A DNA stretch of 64,000 nucleotides from Xestospongia bergquistia (taxonomy: Eukaryota; Porifera; Demospongiae; Haplosclerida; Petrosiidae), in the NCBI GenBank assembly GCA_963965975.1, contig OZ014412.1:9052708-9116707 (forward strand), in the 5' to 3' direction. The notes beneath the pieces are model-generated. The model saw nothing but the letters and a program-made list of their open reading frames with translations, was not told where the DNA came from and ran no database searches. The position numbers and the translations under genes were made by a program. Below, piece after piece: positions 50,235 to 63,648 of the stretch (the first letter of the stretch is position 1; the number at the start of each line of letters is the position of its first letter).

Positions 50235-50597
50235 ATGGCTAACAAGAAGGAGTTAGGTATGTTTTATTTGTAATTATATACAACAGTCTTAGAATGTTGT
50301 TAGATTATACTGTTGCTTTTCCAATAGACTTATAAATATGTATATATATGGAATGGGGATCCTTAGGCTACACTTTTTTGTGAAGTTGTGAATTAGCTTG
50401 TTCTCATTAGCACAGTACAGGATAAATTTTAAATGCCTGCAGATAGCATACTGAGCCATTCTTTTAATATAATAAATCAACAACTCTTCAAAATGATTTT
50501 CCAGATATTATCATAGGACAAAAATGGATACCCTCTAGTTGCCTGTGTAGCTAGGAATTGTCTGGCATTGCAAAACTGTCATGGCAAAAGATACTGT

Positions 50598-50651
<54 letters not shown>

Positions 50652-53600
50652 TATATACACACACACACACATATATATATATAGAGAGAGAGAGAGCTTT
50701 CCTCTATGCCAAATGTTTCATATTTAATGTGTGTTCATAGTTCTCACAGACCTTCTTCGAAAATATACACTGAGGAGACAGGAGTTAAAGGTACAATGTG
50801 ATGACAAATTTTTCAATGTCTTATCTCGCCAAATAACTCGCTTTGAGCTATTAGCAAGCAATCTTGGATTAACAAGACCTCAAATAGTAGAAATTGGACG
50901 TGATAAAGACAATGAAAGAAGTAGAATAATGGAAACATTATGGAAATGGAGAGAAAGAAATGGTAGTAGTGCTACATATCTAGCATTGATTGAAGTCTTT
51001 ATTGAAGATGAGAACATTGAAAGTGCAGAGTTTATTTTAAATCACTACAATCAACAAGTAAAACAAAAAACAATGTTATTGAAATATCAAGGTATTTATG
51101 ACAATTGAAACTGATTTGTTACTTCATTATCTGTTTTAGACGAAGTCAAAGGTGACTATAGTTACCATGGGATGTTGTCAACAAAAGCAACACTTCAACA
51201 ATGTGATTGGCAAAGTTTGCCAAATCTTAAACCCAGACACCCTAGTTCTGTCATCACTAGAACAACTTCAGCTGGGAGTATATATGAACAAAATCAATAC
51301 AGACATCACTGGCCTCAATCTGCTAAATATCGTAAACCCACACAACCTTGGAATTCAAAGGGTACTTGTTCACAAAGTCCATTTCGGACTCAAGATTATG
51401 GCCAATTTTCTAGAGCTTCTTCTTCTAAGATTGTGGGACAGTTGAATCCAAACAATCCCTTTTCACAAATATTTGATAAATTCTATGATAAAATTGTTAC
51501 AATCATTAGCCAAGACATTAATCTGAGCAATCGTTTCATGGAAAGTTTAAATGCAAAGTTTTTTTTACCCACCACACTAAGAAAACAGTCTTATTGGGAT
51601 CTATTGCCTTGTCTAGCCATCAAGAATAAAGCATTAGTTGAATCTGTTAGCACTTTTATTAGCAGAACCAGAACTCCTGACAAGTCACTTTGCAGGCTTG
51701 TGAATTTACTAGAACAATTGCCTGAACTGAAATCTATAGCTGAAGAAATTAGACAAGAAAGTTAATATTTACATATTCTATTGTGTGCATCATTATTCTG
51801 TTTCTTCCCCCATAGCATCATCACTTGGAAATGTAATCACAATTGATCCAATAACCAAAGCTAGTGAAGAATGTACCAAACATTTTAAAATACCAAAAGA
51901 ATCTAGCTTTTCAGGTAAGGAAGTAGTTTTATATGTCTATATGTTTATAAATTAAAAATTAAACTAAATTAAACAGCTAAAACCACTTACTATGTAACTA
52001 TTATCGTCTCTATAAGCTGTTATAACTATCACATGGGCAAACATTACAGTACTTATTTTGGTATTTGTGTCTTTGTGTGTATGTGTGTTCGTAAAGTATA
52101 GATAAGATGGTAACGTTGTTGATTCAAAAATTACTATGTGTACAAGATGCAAATATTTACGTTTAAAAATGGGGATTTTCATAAAAATGCTTTGTCATCA
52201 AGTCACAGCAATTTTATATTGTTCTGTTATAGATAATAGAGTGAATTTCATTTCATTAGGTGATGGTAATAAAATTTATGAGGTGAATTTTAAGGCACAA
52301 TATAAGTGTTCCTGTTTGAAAACATCCTTCAATAAGGATGAAAGAGACTGGCTATAAAAATGATTATGACCATACTTAAAGCATAAGTGTATTATGAGAA
52401 AATTGACAGGAAGAGAAAGTAGCACCCACGCAATTAATCAAAATGTCAAGATGAGCCTTGGAATAGTGTTAGTGATTGATAACTTATTAATATTATTATT
52501 GTTATGGATGAAGCCACACATTAACATCAAATACTGAAATTTGCATCACAGAGTACTCTTCTTTGTGCTATAACTTTTGTTTTATGTTTTAAGAAAGCCT
52601 TTCTTATGTTATCATAAACAATACCAAGAATTATCGAGGCCTTTTTATCACCATTATACCAGTAAGTAACATTCCTAATTCATTGTGCTGACAAATATTT
52701 TAATCAATTGTGTGGGAGTTTCTCAATCAACCTTGTTTTTTATGGATTCCATGTAGTAACCAAAAATGTGTGTAAAATTCATTTTGGTGTAATTTATTGA
52801 CATGAGTGTGATTTTTTACTACAGATGAACACCATGAAATGGATTTGCCAGAATCTTCTCCTGCTAATCATATTAAAACTTTTGCTCGACATTTACTGAA
52901 TATCTATAAACATTGGCATCCTGATCTGAAGTGGTCTCCAGCAAAAATTAAAATATTTGTTGACTTAGCAATTATTGAAAATTCTTTGGACTATGATGAT
53001 GAGTTTTCTCGCTCTACTCTTCATGGCTCTTTTGACGACATATGTAAAAGAAAGAGATCCATATCACTTGATGATCTTTGTAAAATCCCTTGCGGTTCAT
53101 CAATACTTATAGAGGGTGCTCCAGGTATTGGTAAGTCTGTGCTAGCATTTGAATTATGTCGTCGATGGTTTAAAAAAGAAGAAATTCTTCAACATTACTC
53201 ACTGCTGTTACTGCTACGTTTAAGAGATAAAAATGTCCAAAGCAAGTTATCATCTGTTGAAGAATTATTGGGATGTTTTTTACATTCTCAATCATGGAAG
53301 CGGCTAGCCATTCAAAATATTATTGATAACAGTGGTGAAGGTGTGATGATTATTCTGGATGGTTATGATGAACTTCCTGATGGAGTACCAAATAATAATA
53401 TATTAGATCAGATCATGCAAAGTCTTCCGCTAGCAACAGTTATTGTCACTAGTCGTCCTTCTGTTAAACGTCAACTGACAGAGAGTATTAATTTTACACA
53501 CCATATAGAGGTACTTGGATTCACTAACGAGAGCAGAAGTAAATATATATGCAAATTCTTTAAAGGCGATGAGGTATTACATGAAAAGTTTCATCAATAT

Positions 53601-55313
53601 ATAAAATGCTTTCACAAATTAAATGAATTTCTCTATGTTCCCATTAATCTAGTTATTATTTTAGATGTATTTCAGCATTCTCTAGTTGATAGTAGCACAT
53701 TTTGTCTACCAAAAACTATGACAGAGCTTTATGACACTTTAGTAAGAATGTTGATATATCGACATTTAAAAGATACTAACGATGTCAACTTTAAAAGTCT
53801 CGAAGAGATACCACAAACAGCATTGTCTACATTCCACAATCTTTGTAAGCTTGCATATGATGGCATTTTTAACAAGCAACAATTGGTATTCTATTGTCAG
53901 GAAAGCTTTGAGACACTAGGTTTAATGCAAAAAGAATCACAAATGCTTCCAAGTGAAGGTGGTGATGTGTTTGTTTATAGTTTTCTTCACTTGACCATTC
54001 AAGAGTTTCTAGCAGCATATCATGTTCATGAAAACCAGCAAGAGGTCCACAGACTTTTCCGTAGATGCAACTATGTATCAAAGTTTGGTATTACGATGCG
54101 CTTTTTAGCTGGTTTAACAAAGCTGGAATCAGCACACTTTCCTGTTCATGTTAAATTATACAACTGTAACATTTTTCATCAGTTTTTTGAGGCAAAAAAT
54201 GATGCACTTGCCTCCAAGCTTTTAAGCAGACAAGAAAATTTGAAAATAGCACGTCTGTCACCAATTCCTACTCCACTGGATATGTACATGATAGGACGTT
54301 GTATTGCTTTGGGTCAGTGTCAGTGGGAACTTGGGTTTACATTACGTGGTGTAACTTGTGATCATTTGGAGATGTTTACATCTGGTTTGAATTCTATTTG
54401 TGAGGTTAAAGGTCAAATTGAACATATTAGTTTATCTTTGAATTCTCTTGGAAATAATATTTCAAAATTTCTTCTCAAAATCCCAAAATATATCCTAAAT
54501 AATTTATGTAGTCTTCTTTTACGAGGTATTGAAGTTGATGTTTGCTGTTTGGACAATTTAGTATTAGCAATACCAAATCTTATCAACTTGAAGAAGTTTC
54601 TTTTTCATGATAATTATTTTAAAGAAGGTGAACAAAAGCATTTTATTGAAATTCTTTGTCGCTCTAAATCTCTTCAACGTGTTTCATTCTCTACACTTAG
54701 TCCAGATGAGTGTGTGACTCTGTTAACTAGTTCACATACTCTCCACACAATAGAACTTTACCAACTTTCACCTCCTAGTATTGAAGCTGTTATAAAATCC
54801 TTATCAAACACTACTACTCTTAGCAATCTTCATATTCATCAGAGTGAAGTCAAAGCTGACTTCATTGATAACCTCTCCATGACTCTGCCTTCCTCTCACC
54901 TCAAATCACTTGAATTTATCAATTGTGCTATAGACTCTGTTACAGTTCGTATTATAGCTGATGCAGTGATGAGGTGCCGAACAATAGAGAAACTAGACCT
55001 CAGTGATAACCTGATAGGTGATGAAGGTGGACATTATCTTGCTGATATGGTACACTCATTGATTGGAGTAGAGTCTTCAAAAGAGCCAACTGTAGATATA
55101 ATTCACCACCAACTCAATGAAGTACATCTTGATCACAACCCCTTTACCAACCTAACTATCTTTAGGCTTATGGATGAACTTATATCGTGTCATCCAAGAT
55201 CACTTTTGAATGTTCATTTATCTTTGGGATGGAAGGATTACATAGAGTCACTTCCTACTTATCCTCTAGTTAAGGAGCGTATACATTTTGAAAGGAAAGA
55301 TGACTATAACTGA
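50235..55313 (+). CDS. NLR-5: Death-helical-NACHT-LRR receptor
   Basis: Exons: 50235-50256 (MANKKEL), 50741-51091 (Death: LKVQCDDKFFNVLSRQI, LGLTRPQIVEIGRD, LWKWRERNGSSATYLALIEV), 51140-51760 (long Ser/Gln/Tyr-rich linker then the second helical domain, FSQIFDKFYDKIVTIIS), 51816-51914 and 52825-55313. All junctions are phase 1. The last exon holds GAPGIGKS (near 53116), Walker B MIILDGYDELPD, TSRPSVK, LTIQEFLAAYHVH and LRRs (IEKLDLSDNLIGDEGGHYL, HLDHNPFTN). The start was chosen because the ATG exon has a GTATGT donor, the correct phase and a head-to-head position. The 480-base first intron includes TA/CA/GA simple repeats (about 50600-50697). A 910-base intron (51915-52824) holds nothing recognisable. 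Intact by reading. Confidence 0.8.
50600..50697. repeat. Compound microsatellite (TA, CA, GA)
   Basis: About 23 TA units, then an AC run, a short TA run and an AG run, in the first intron of NLR-5. Confidence 0.9.
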
Positions 55314-55856
55314 TATATCCAGACTAGTGTATCTTTTTATTTTATTTATTAAACCATTAAACTGGATCATGTGGTTTGATCTGTTTTCACTAAAGTTTAA
55401 AAGTTAGAAATGTATACTATAATATCAAATTATATATTCAATACAAAATTAAATATATAAAGAGAAAATGACTTATAATTACTGAACTAAACCAGCAGCA
55501 CTGACTGAAAGACAATGTTTGGTGGATTTAACCATTGCAACATATGAATATATAGTTATTCTGGTTAATGTTGCACGTATAAAAAATCATTTCAACCAAA
55601 CAAACATTACTAATATACTATAAGATTGACTGTTTATGTAGCCAATTGATAAACTATGACTTTGCTTATTCTTAGACAAGATGCTGAATACTTCTATATA
55701 TGGAATTCATATTTCACTAGTATTATTATAGAAACTGTTTTATCTCCATAAACTGTCATTCCAATTAGTATTCAAAATCATATATATATGGTTAATAGTT
55801 TTAAATATTTTTTTAAGAGGAATGCAAACAACCATATCAATTGGTTAAAATAATTA
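55314..55856. other. NLR-5 3' flank
   Basis: AT-rich, with no gene or repeat recognised before the MULE. Confidence 0.5.
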
Positions 55857-55865
55857 ATTATTTTA

Positions 55866-58166
55866 CGCTGTGTCTAGGTAGCCGGTACCGGCTACTAACA
55901 TTATATAGCCGACCGAGTGAATAAAGAGTTAATATTCGTAAATTTAACCCCCCACACCCCACACCAGCTGTAATAATGGCTCTGAAATGTGTGTCTTCAT
56001 CTCTTGCTGACCAAAAGACTCAAGACGATGTATCTTTTTCTGTTGGTGACCAATTTCATAGCTACCAGGAACTTGAGATCAAAATAAACGTCTTCCAAGA
56101 AAGGAATGGAGTGCAGCTATGGAAACTCTAGGACCATTACAGCAGCTGCTAGACGATCCGATAAGGTGATCAACCAGAGTTTAGTGTACTCTGAACTATG
56201 CTTCTGCTGTATAAATGGAGGGAAAAAGTACAATGGCAAAGGAAAAGGAATTCGGAAAACTTCGTAAGTATATACACGTGGTCTGATTGGGAGTGGTTTT
56301 GATTTTTGATTGGGCAGAGTATACTGTGACATATATACAGAAACTAACATTCTTTGTCTTTAATAGATTTTGTTTCTTACAGGACATTTCGACAAAATTG
56401 TCCATTCAGAGTTAACTTCAGAGTAAATGAAGCTGGGTCAGCATTAGTAGTGCGGAGTGTTTGTCCTGATCATAATCACACAGTTTCAAAGGTGATTTCA
56501 TTAGTTTATGGCAATGATAGTGTATCATTACCTAATGCAGGTGCTTTTCAAGCATTTGCCCAGACAAAGATCTCTTGAATCTATGAAGCTACCATGTCGC
56601 CACCTTCTAGCCTTGCGACAGAAGTTATGCCTTCCATTATTTGACACTTCTCTCTGTGATAAGCATTGGAGCAGTGAGTATTATCGATCAACACAAAGAT
56701 TATTCGTAACTTCAGCTTCTTCAAAACCAATACTTGATCAACCATCAGTTAAAACGACAAGTACGAAAGAGGATATCAAGATCCTTAGTCAGCACAAAAA
56801 GTTCCGAAAGGCATCCTTCATTGCAACTGAAGTTGCTTCAATTGTGAGCTATTCGTCTAGATGTCAATTTGTCAGGAGGATTGAGTTGTTGCAAAAGATT
56901 TCAGAATTTTGGAGGGATGGTAAAGAAGTTTCTGTAGTACCTTTAGAAGGTCAGTTAAGTAATTACATGTACATGTATATTTTGAGCCGGGAAAGGGTTA
57001 AAGTACTTGTATGTACTGTACACTATAATGTACATGTACATACCAGTGACCTATGGTTATTTTAGATTATCTTGATGATGAAGAAGTTGACTTTACAGAC
57101 AAGGAGATTGATAACATGAGCCCACCTAGAACAAAAGATGTACCATTACATACGTAAGTATTAATTGTTTTGATGCTATTATCAGTGTGGCCTTTGTAGA
57201 TTGTCTGAAGATGATTTTGAATGTATTAATATACTTGCTTCACTTTACAATGAGTACGTTTTGTATCAGAATGTACATACATATTATTTATTGTAGGCAT
57301 GAGCCACATGAAACCTCTGATGAACATTGTCCAATTGAAAGCTCTATCGATCAAAGTAAGTTGCTATTGTTAAGTGTTGCTCAGTTATGTTCACAGCTCT
57401 AGCTGATATAAAGATTCCAAAGAAAATCAAGAAATGTGGGAGACCAAAGGGCATTGACACAACTGTGATTGGCTTATCAAAACATCGTAAATCCGATAAA
57501 CCTGTGCCCTTTTGTAAAAAAACACCTAAGGAAAAAGAAAAAGGTAATAGATTAATATAAATTGTTTAAATACATCTATTATAGTGATACTGAGTTGGCT
57601 TGTTGATGCTGATACTCTGGACTATACTCTTAATGGTATACTCATTCAAGAGGACTCCGTAGCAGAAAAAATCTCTTCAGCATGTCTTAATGAGAATGTA
57701 TCTATTGAAAGTTACAAGAAGTATTTTACTGAAGATGCATGGAGCAGTGTTCAAGCTACTCTACTGATGATGAAATCTAATCCTTTGTGGTATTGTGACC
57801 TTTTTGTGGGCAATGTTCTAGAAGAATTGATGACAACACTGAAGAGTCTATTGTTTGTGATTCATGCCTAAATTGGAACCATTTTGATTGTGCCAACATA
57901 AAAACAAGGCCTAAATGTAAATTTTGGTTTTGCTCATCTTGTAACAAGCAAAAGCATTTGTGACTTAATAGTTTAAATAGTGAAGTGTTAAAACCTGTTG
58001 CTTAAACTTGGTCGGGTGTGAGGGTTAAAAATATGAATCACGTTTCAGAGCCATTATTACAACTGGTGTGGGGGTTAAATTTGCGAATATTAACCCTTTA
58101 TTCACTTGGCCGGCTATATAAGTTTGAAATGTTAGTAGCCGGTACCGGCTACCTAGACACACAGCT
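55866..58166 (+). mobile_element. MULE (Mutator-like) DNA transposon lacking its catalytic core
   Basis: Ends are long inverted repeats of about 130 bases (55866-55995 and 58035-58166) sharing TCTAGGTAGCCGGTACCGGC, flanked by the 9-base duplication ATTATTTTA (55857-55865, 58167-58175). The left repeat runs into the first coding exon (MALKCVSSS, ATG at 55976). The coding pieces are typical of a MULE transposase: an N-terminal zinc-binding domain of the ZSWIM3 type (FSVGDQFHSYQELEIKI, then CCINGGKKYNGKGKG, CPFRVNFRV and CPDHNH), a YLPRQR-like segment (here HLPRQRSLE, near 56540-56570) joined directly to the tail of a SWIM finger (LPCRHLLALRQ), an AT-hook-like CGRPKG (about 57440) and a C-terminal PHD-type finger (CDSCLNWNHFDCANIKT, near 57862). 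The DDE catalytic region, expected between the YLPRQR-like segment and SWIM, is missing, and the first exon changes frame. It could move only with help from another element. Confidence 0.85.
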
Positions 58167-58175
58167 ATTATTTTA

Positions 58176-58341
58176 ACAGTGATATATATAATTATTTTGT
58201 GTGATTATATATTACAAAAATTGGAATAATTTCTTATTTCTGAGGAAAACATATACAATGCAAGTCACATGTTTAGTATTATTATAATTATTAATAACTT
58301 TATAATAATGAAGGAATTCTAAAAATGTGCTTTGCTGTGCA
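58176..58341 (+). promoter_or_regulatory. Short interval between MULE and NLR-6
   Basis: Only about 175 AT-rich bases separate the MULE end from the NLR-6 start codon, so the MULE lies within or next to the NLR-6 promoter. No known motif was recognised. Confidence 0.35.
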
Positions 58342-59170
58342 ATGGCTTCTCCTACCAAGTCAGGAGGTATGTTGTTGCTCTAACTCTTACAGTAGATAAT
58401 GATGTGTGACTATTTTACTATCTGTTATATAGTCCTAGAAAAACTCATTCAAAAGAAATCACTCACTATAGAGCTGTTGTCATGGGAATGTGATGATAAG
58501 CTGTTTCAAGAGCTAAGCAGTCAAATACAACTTCACTCTATATCAACACTAGCTGTTGGTCTTGGATTGACAGGAGCTGATGATCATGAAGAACCAGATG
58601 AAGACAATGGGAGGGACAAGATATTAACTCTTTTATCAAAATGGAGGGAAAATAATATCAATAATGCTTCATATCTAGCATTGGTTGAAGTCTTTATACA
58701 AAATGAGGAACTTGAATTGGCTGAGTTAGTTACAGATTATGTTTCTACTAACATATTACAACAAAAATCAGGTATTTTGACAACAACACATATACATACA
58801 CATTGAGAGTACTTCATTGCCATTTATAGGGAGAGATAAAAAAAGGAAGAATAAGTCAACGCAAAATGTTGAAGCAAAGGTATCATCAGCATGTAATGGT
58901 AAGCTATTCACTGAAGGTTGCATGTATTTTGTGATAACACTTTTAACATATGATTTGTGTATTAATATATATAAGTTAAGCCTAACATTCTTTTGTATGT
59001 ATATGCATTGATGTGTAACAGATGTAGACTTAACTTTAAAATTACATTACTCGTGAAATACTACCCTATGTAGATAAATGTGATGAAGGCTACCAGCAGT
59101 CTGCAAATTCAAAGCGAAAGTCAAGAAAATCATCCAAAACCAGATCATGGTATTTACATCTTATATGATA

Positions 59171-59213
<43 letters not shown>

Positions 59214-62200
59214 TGTGTGTGTGTGACATGATTTGCAAAAAGGGACCACTTCTGTCAAAACATTTGTGACCTGATTTGTGAAAAATCAACTGTTTAAATA
59301 TCTCAAAAAAACACTTTGTATACATACAGTTGTTATATATGCATAACAATTCTATATATATACAAAACTGTTTTTGCAAATGGACAGTCAATTCCATAGT
59401 AATTAGAAATCAAAAAAATCTATCTTGTTAATACTATTCAACATATTTTGTAATTGCATGTAACCTAGGTAACTATGAGTTGGTAAAACAACCAATCTAT
59501 TTTAGCAGTTTATATAGACTCAAGATTAAATAATGTTCATTCTTCAATTTCAAGGTATTTGGAAAAACTACAACCAAACAGCCACTATTCAAATGTTTTT
59601 GATGAATACTATGACAAAATTGTTGCTGCTATCGGCAAAGACAAAGATCTCAGTGATCGTTTCTTTAAAAGTCTAAATGATACATTGCTCTTAACTGGTA
59701 CAGAGAGAAAGCAAGCTGATCAACTGTCTTGTCTGGCTATTAAGACTAGAGCAATTATTGGAGCTTTTAGTATTTGCATAAACAGAAGTAGAGATCCCAA
59801 AAAAAAATTTAACTGCCTTTTAAAAACTCTTGCAACTTTTCAAGAGTTGAAATTATTGGCTGAAGAAATGAGTGAAAAAGGTTAGAGTTATATTTACATT
59901 TGATCCTAATTGTCTTTATTGTAATGCTAGTTGGAGTTGACATTATAGTAGAGGAAGCTCAGACCATGCAATGTGCTACAAAGACAATGCCAAGTAAGTA
60001 TTCATAGCTGTAGTGCTATCTAAACTTTGATTGTTATTCACTGCATTACTGGTCATTGTTGTGATGACTTATGAACTTATATTTTAGAATAAATATTAGA
60101 ATAACAAGCTTCAACAACAGAACACAACCAACTCATACAAGTACAACAGCAGCTCACACGCTGACTACCAACTGAACTAAAAATAGAATCACAACAACTT
60201 AAATATATACACTAAATAAACAATTACATCATTATGACAATATTACTAACATTGGGTAAACATGACACATACATTAGATAAGTATTAGTCTACTACAATT
60301 CTCTTATTTATTACACAGTTAACAGCACAGACTTGCAAGTAGCTTTGTTGACTGAGTCAATTCAAACTTATGCCCACCATTTACGATGTATTTACAAGAA
60401 GCTGTGTACAAACACTAAGTTATTTCTGTGTCCAGATTTTTTTGTAGACCTAGCAATTGTTGAAAATGACATGAAGGAGACCTCAAGAGCTACCATACAT
60501 TGCTGTGTTGATGATATTCTTCGAAAGAAAACACCAATATCTTTGGAAGGTCTTTGTCAACTTCCACTTGGTTCATCAATACTAATAGAGGGTGCTCCAG
60601 GTATTGGTAAGTCAATGCTAGCCTTTGAATTACGTCGTCGATGGGTTAACAGAAGGCTACTCCAACAATTCTCTTTGCTATTGTTCCTCAGATTAGGAGA
60701 TAGTCTAGTACAAAGTGCTCTGTCATCAGCAGAAGATTTATTGGGATATTACCTAGATTCTCAATCCTGGAAACAACAAGCCATTCAAGACATAATTGAC
60801 AAAAATGGTGAAGGTGTGCTGATTATTCTAGAAGGTGGTAGTCAATTTACTGATGAACTAGTAAACAATGCTGATAAGATCAGGCAATGTCTTCCATTAT
60901 CAACATTTATTGTTATCACTCGCTCTTTAACCAAATACCGGCAACAGAATTTTTATTACTTCTTTACACACCATTTTGAAGTACAAGGATTCAGAGAAGA
61001 CAAAAGAAGTCAATACATACACAATTTTTTTAAAGGCAACGAGGCACTATATCAAGAATTCCTTAAGTGTATAACATGCTTTTCAGAAGTTAATGAACTT
61101 CTCTATGTTCCCATCAATCTTGCTATTCTTTTACATGTCTTTAAAAGTTCTTTTGTTGATGGTAGCATTTCTTGTCTACCAGAAACTATAACAGAGCTGT
61201 ATGACACACTAGTACAAATCTTGATATATCAATACTTGAGAGATTCATCTCATACTATGGATATAAGCTTTAAAAGCCTCAAAGACTTGCCACAATCAGC
61301 TTTATTTGCATATAACAATCTTTGTAAGCTTGCATATGATGGCATTTGTAACAAGCAACAATTTGTTTTCTGTCTTCCAAAAAACTTTGAAACATTAGGC
61401 TTAATGCAAAAAGAATCTCAAGTGGTTCCAAGTGAAGGTGGTGACACATTTGCTTATAGTTTTCTTCATTTGACTATTCAAGAGTTTCTAGCAGCATATC
61501 ATATACATGAAAACCCTGATGAAGTTCAACATTATCTCAGTGATATATTTACTACTACAAGTAGTGAATTCATTAAGATGATACATTTTTTAGCTGGTCT
61601 AACAAAGCTCAAATCAGTAAATCTATCAGTTCCAGATGTTATTAGAAGTTCTACTTCTTTTCGACATATTTTTGAGTCAAGAAATGACTCGCATACCTCA
61701 GATCTTTTTAGTAAGAAATGTAAAGTGAAAGTGTCACGTATCATGCCAATTCCTATTCCACTTGATATGTACATGATAGGACGTTGTATTGCTTTGGGTC
61801 AGTGTCAGTGGGAACTTGGTTTTACATTACGTGGTGTAACTTGTGATCATTTGGAGATGTTTACAGCTGGTTTGAAGTCTATTGGTGAGGTTAAAGGTCA
61901 AATTGAGCATATTACTTTATCATTGAATCCACTTTGTAATAAAGGTATGAAGTCTCTTCTTAAATTGCCAAAATGTACTGTAGAAAATTTACATAGTCTC
62001 TTTTTACGAGGTATTGAAGTCAATGTACACTGCTTGGATGACCTAGTTTTCAAAATGCTAGACTTCACCAACTTGAAGATGCTTCTTTTTCATGATAACG
62101 ATTTCAAAGAAGGTGAACAAAAGCATTTCATTGAAGTTCTTTGTTGCTCTAAATCTCTTCAACATGTTTCATTCTCTACACTTTGTCCAGATGAGTGTGT

Positions 62201-62771
62201 AACTCTGTTAACTAGTTCACATACTCTTCACACAATAGAACTTTACCAGCTTTCACCTCTTAGTGTTGGAGCTGTTCTTGGACACTTATCAAAAAGTACT
62301 AATCTTAAAAACCTTCAAATTCATCAGAGTGAGGTCAAGACTGAGTTTGTTCGTAGCCTTTTGACATCTTTACCTTCCTCTCACATCAAATCGCTTGAAT
62401 TTATTAATTGTGCTATAGACTCTGTTACAGTTCGTATTATAGCTGATGCAGTGATGAACACCCCATCATTAGAGAAACTAAACCTCAGTGATAACCTAAT
62501 AGATGATGAAGGTGGACATTATCTTGCTGATATGATACATGCAATTGTAAACCAGTCCTCAAAACATCAGTATCATGAAGTACATCTAGATCATAACCCA
62601 TTCACTGAAACGACTATCTCAAGACTTCTTTATGAACTCTCATCTTGTCATCCACGATCGATTGTAATAAAGCTTCGTTTATCAGTTGGATGGCAAGACT
62701 ACGTACAGTCACTATTGGTTAGATATCCAAAAGTTGACAAACTTGTGCTATTTGGCAAAACTAAACTTTAA
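58342..62771 (+). CDS. NLR-6: Death-helical-degenerate NACHT-LRR
   Basis: Exons: 58342-58366 (MASPTKSG), 58433-58771 (Death: LLSWECDDKLFQELSSQI, VGLGLTGADDHEE, LLSKWRENNINNASYLALVEV), 58830-58898 and 59074-59149 (basic linkers), 59555-59880 (second helical domain, YSNVFDEYYDKIVAAIGKDK), 59931-59993 and 60319-62771. Walker A is intact (GAPGIGKS, near 60592). The Walker B region reads LIILEGGSQFTDEL where the other NLRs have LIILEGYDELPD, and TSRPSAK has become ITRSLTKY. Yet the frame is open to the LRRs (LEKLNLSDNLIDDEGGHYL, HLDHNPFTET). It may bind but not hydrolyse ATP, or act as a regulatory partner; loss of constraint before decay is the alternative. The 405-base intron before 59555 includes a TA run at about 59172-59211. 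Confidence 0.8.
59172..59211. repeat. TA microsatellite
   Basis: About 20 TA units followed by a GT run, in an NLR-6 intron. Confidence 0.9.
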
Positions 62772-63267
62772 TATGTATATGCAAACTTGATAAACTCTAT
62801 TACGTATTGACTTTATCTCTCTACAATGTGTGCAGACACCTGTTTATTCAATACACACACAACATGCATGTGGTTCTAATTTTTCTATTGTAATGCTAGA
62901 AATTTGACTTAGTACTAGTACACATTAATTTTCATGCACTATATAAGATTTGATGTTAGATATTATTGTATTCTGATCAATATGTTGTTTGTAATTTTTA
63001 CATAAAATTATAAGGCTTAGCTACAATGAATGCATGTAAAGTGTTGTTAGTTGTACTTGTGTAGATCAGAATTTATCCCTTTATATCACCTTTATCTCTT
63101 TGGAACTGTAACATGGCTGGCATTTTAAATGAAAAACTGTTCTAACAGCTACACAAATGCTGTCTCCTATTTCTATCAGGCAGGAGAAACATTGCCTGTG
63201 TAGAATAAGCAGGTGACATAATTAGTGAGTCCAATGCCATTAAGTTAAGAATACTTTAAATTTATTT
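62772..63267. other. NLR-6 3' flank
   Basis: No gene recognised. Similarity to NLRs resumes only near 63268. Confidence 0.5.
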
Positions 63268-63648
63268 AAATTTGAATTTATTGCCTATCTGCCTACAATT
63301 TTACCTTCCTCTCATCTCAAATCACTTGAGTTTATCAATTGCGCTATAGACTCTGTTACAGTTTGTATTATATCTAATGCAGTGATGAGGACCCTATCAT
63401 TAGAGAAACTAAACCTCGATAATAACCTAATAGATGATGAAGGGGGATGTTATCTTGCTGATATGATACATTCACTGACTGCAACAAAGTCATTATCAGG
63501 CATGACACACAACCTCAGTAAAATGTCCTTAGATCACAATCCAATCACCAAAAGGACTATCTTGCGTCTTGTTCATAAGATTTCGTCTTGTCTTTCACAA
63601 TCAGATATAAAGGTTTGTTTATCATTAGGATGGCGAGGTTATGTATAA
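63268..63648 (+). pseudogene. Isolated NLR C-terminal LRR fragment
   Basis: It begins at EFIAYLPTILPSSHLKSLEFINC and continues through LEKLNLDNNLIDDEGGCYLADMIHSL and LGWRGYV, then meets a stop earlier than in the intact NLRs, although similarity continues for about 55 bases. NACHT, Death and upstream LRRs are missing. By eye it is closest to the end of NLR-H. It is the 3' tip of a lost or moved NLR copy. Confidence 0.8.

Noticed and set aside
52136-52357. Small open frame in the last NLR-5 intron
   Set aside because: No homology, no splice context, and not present in paralogs.
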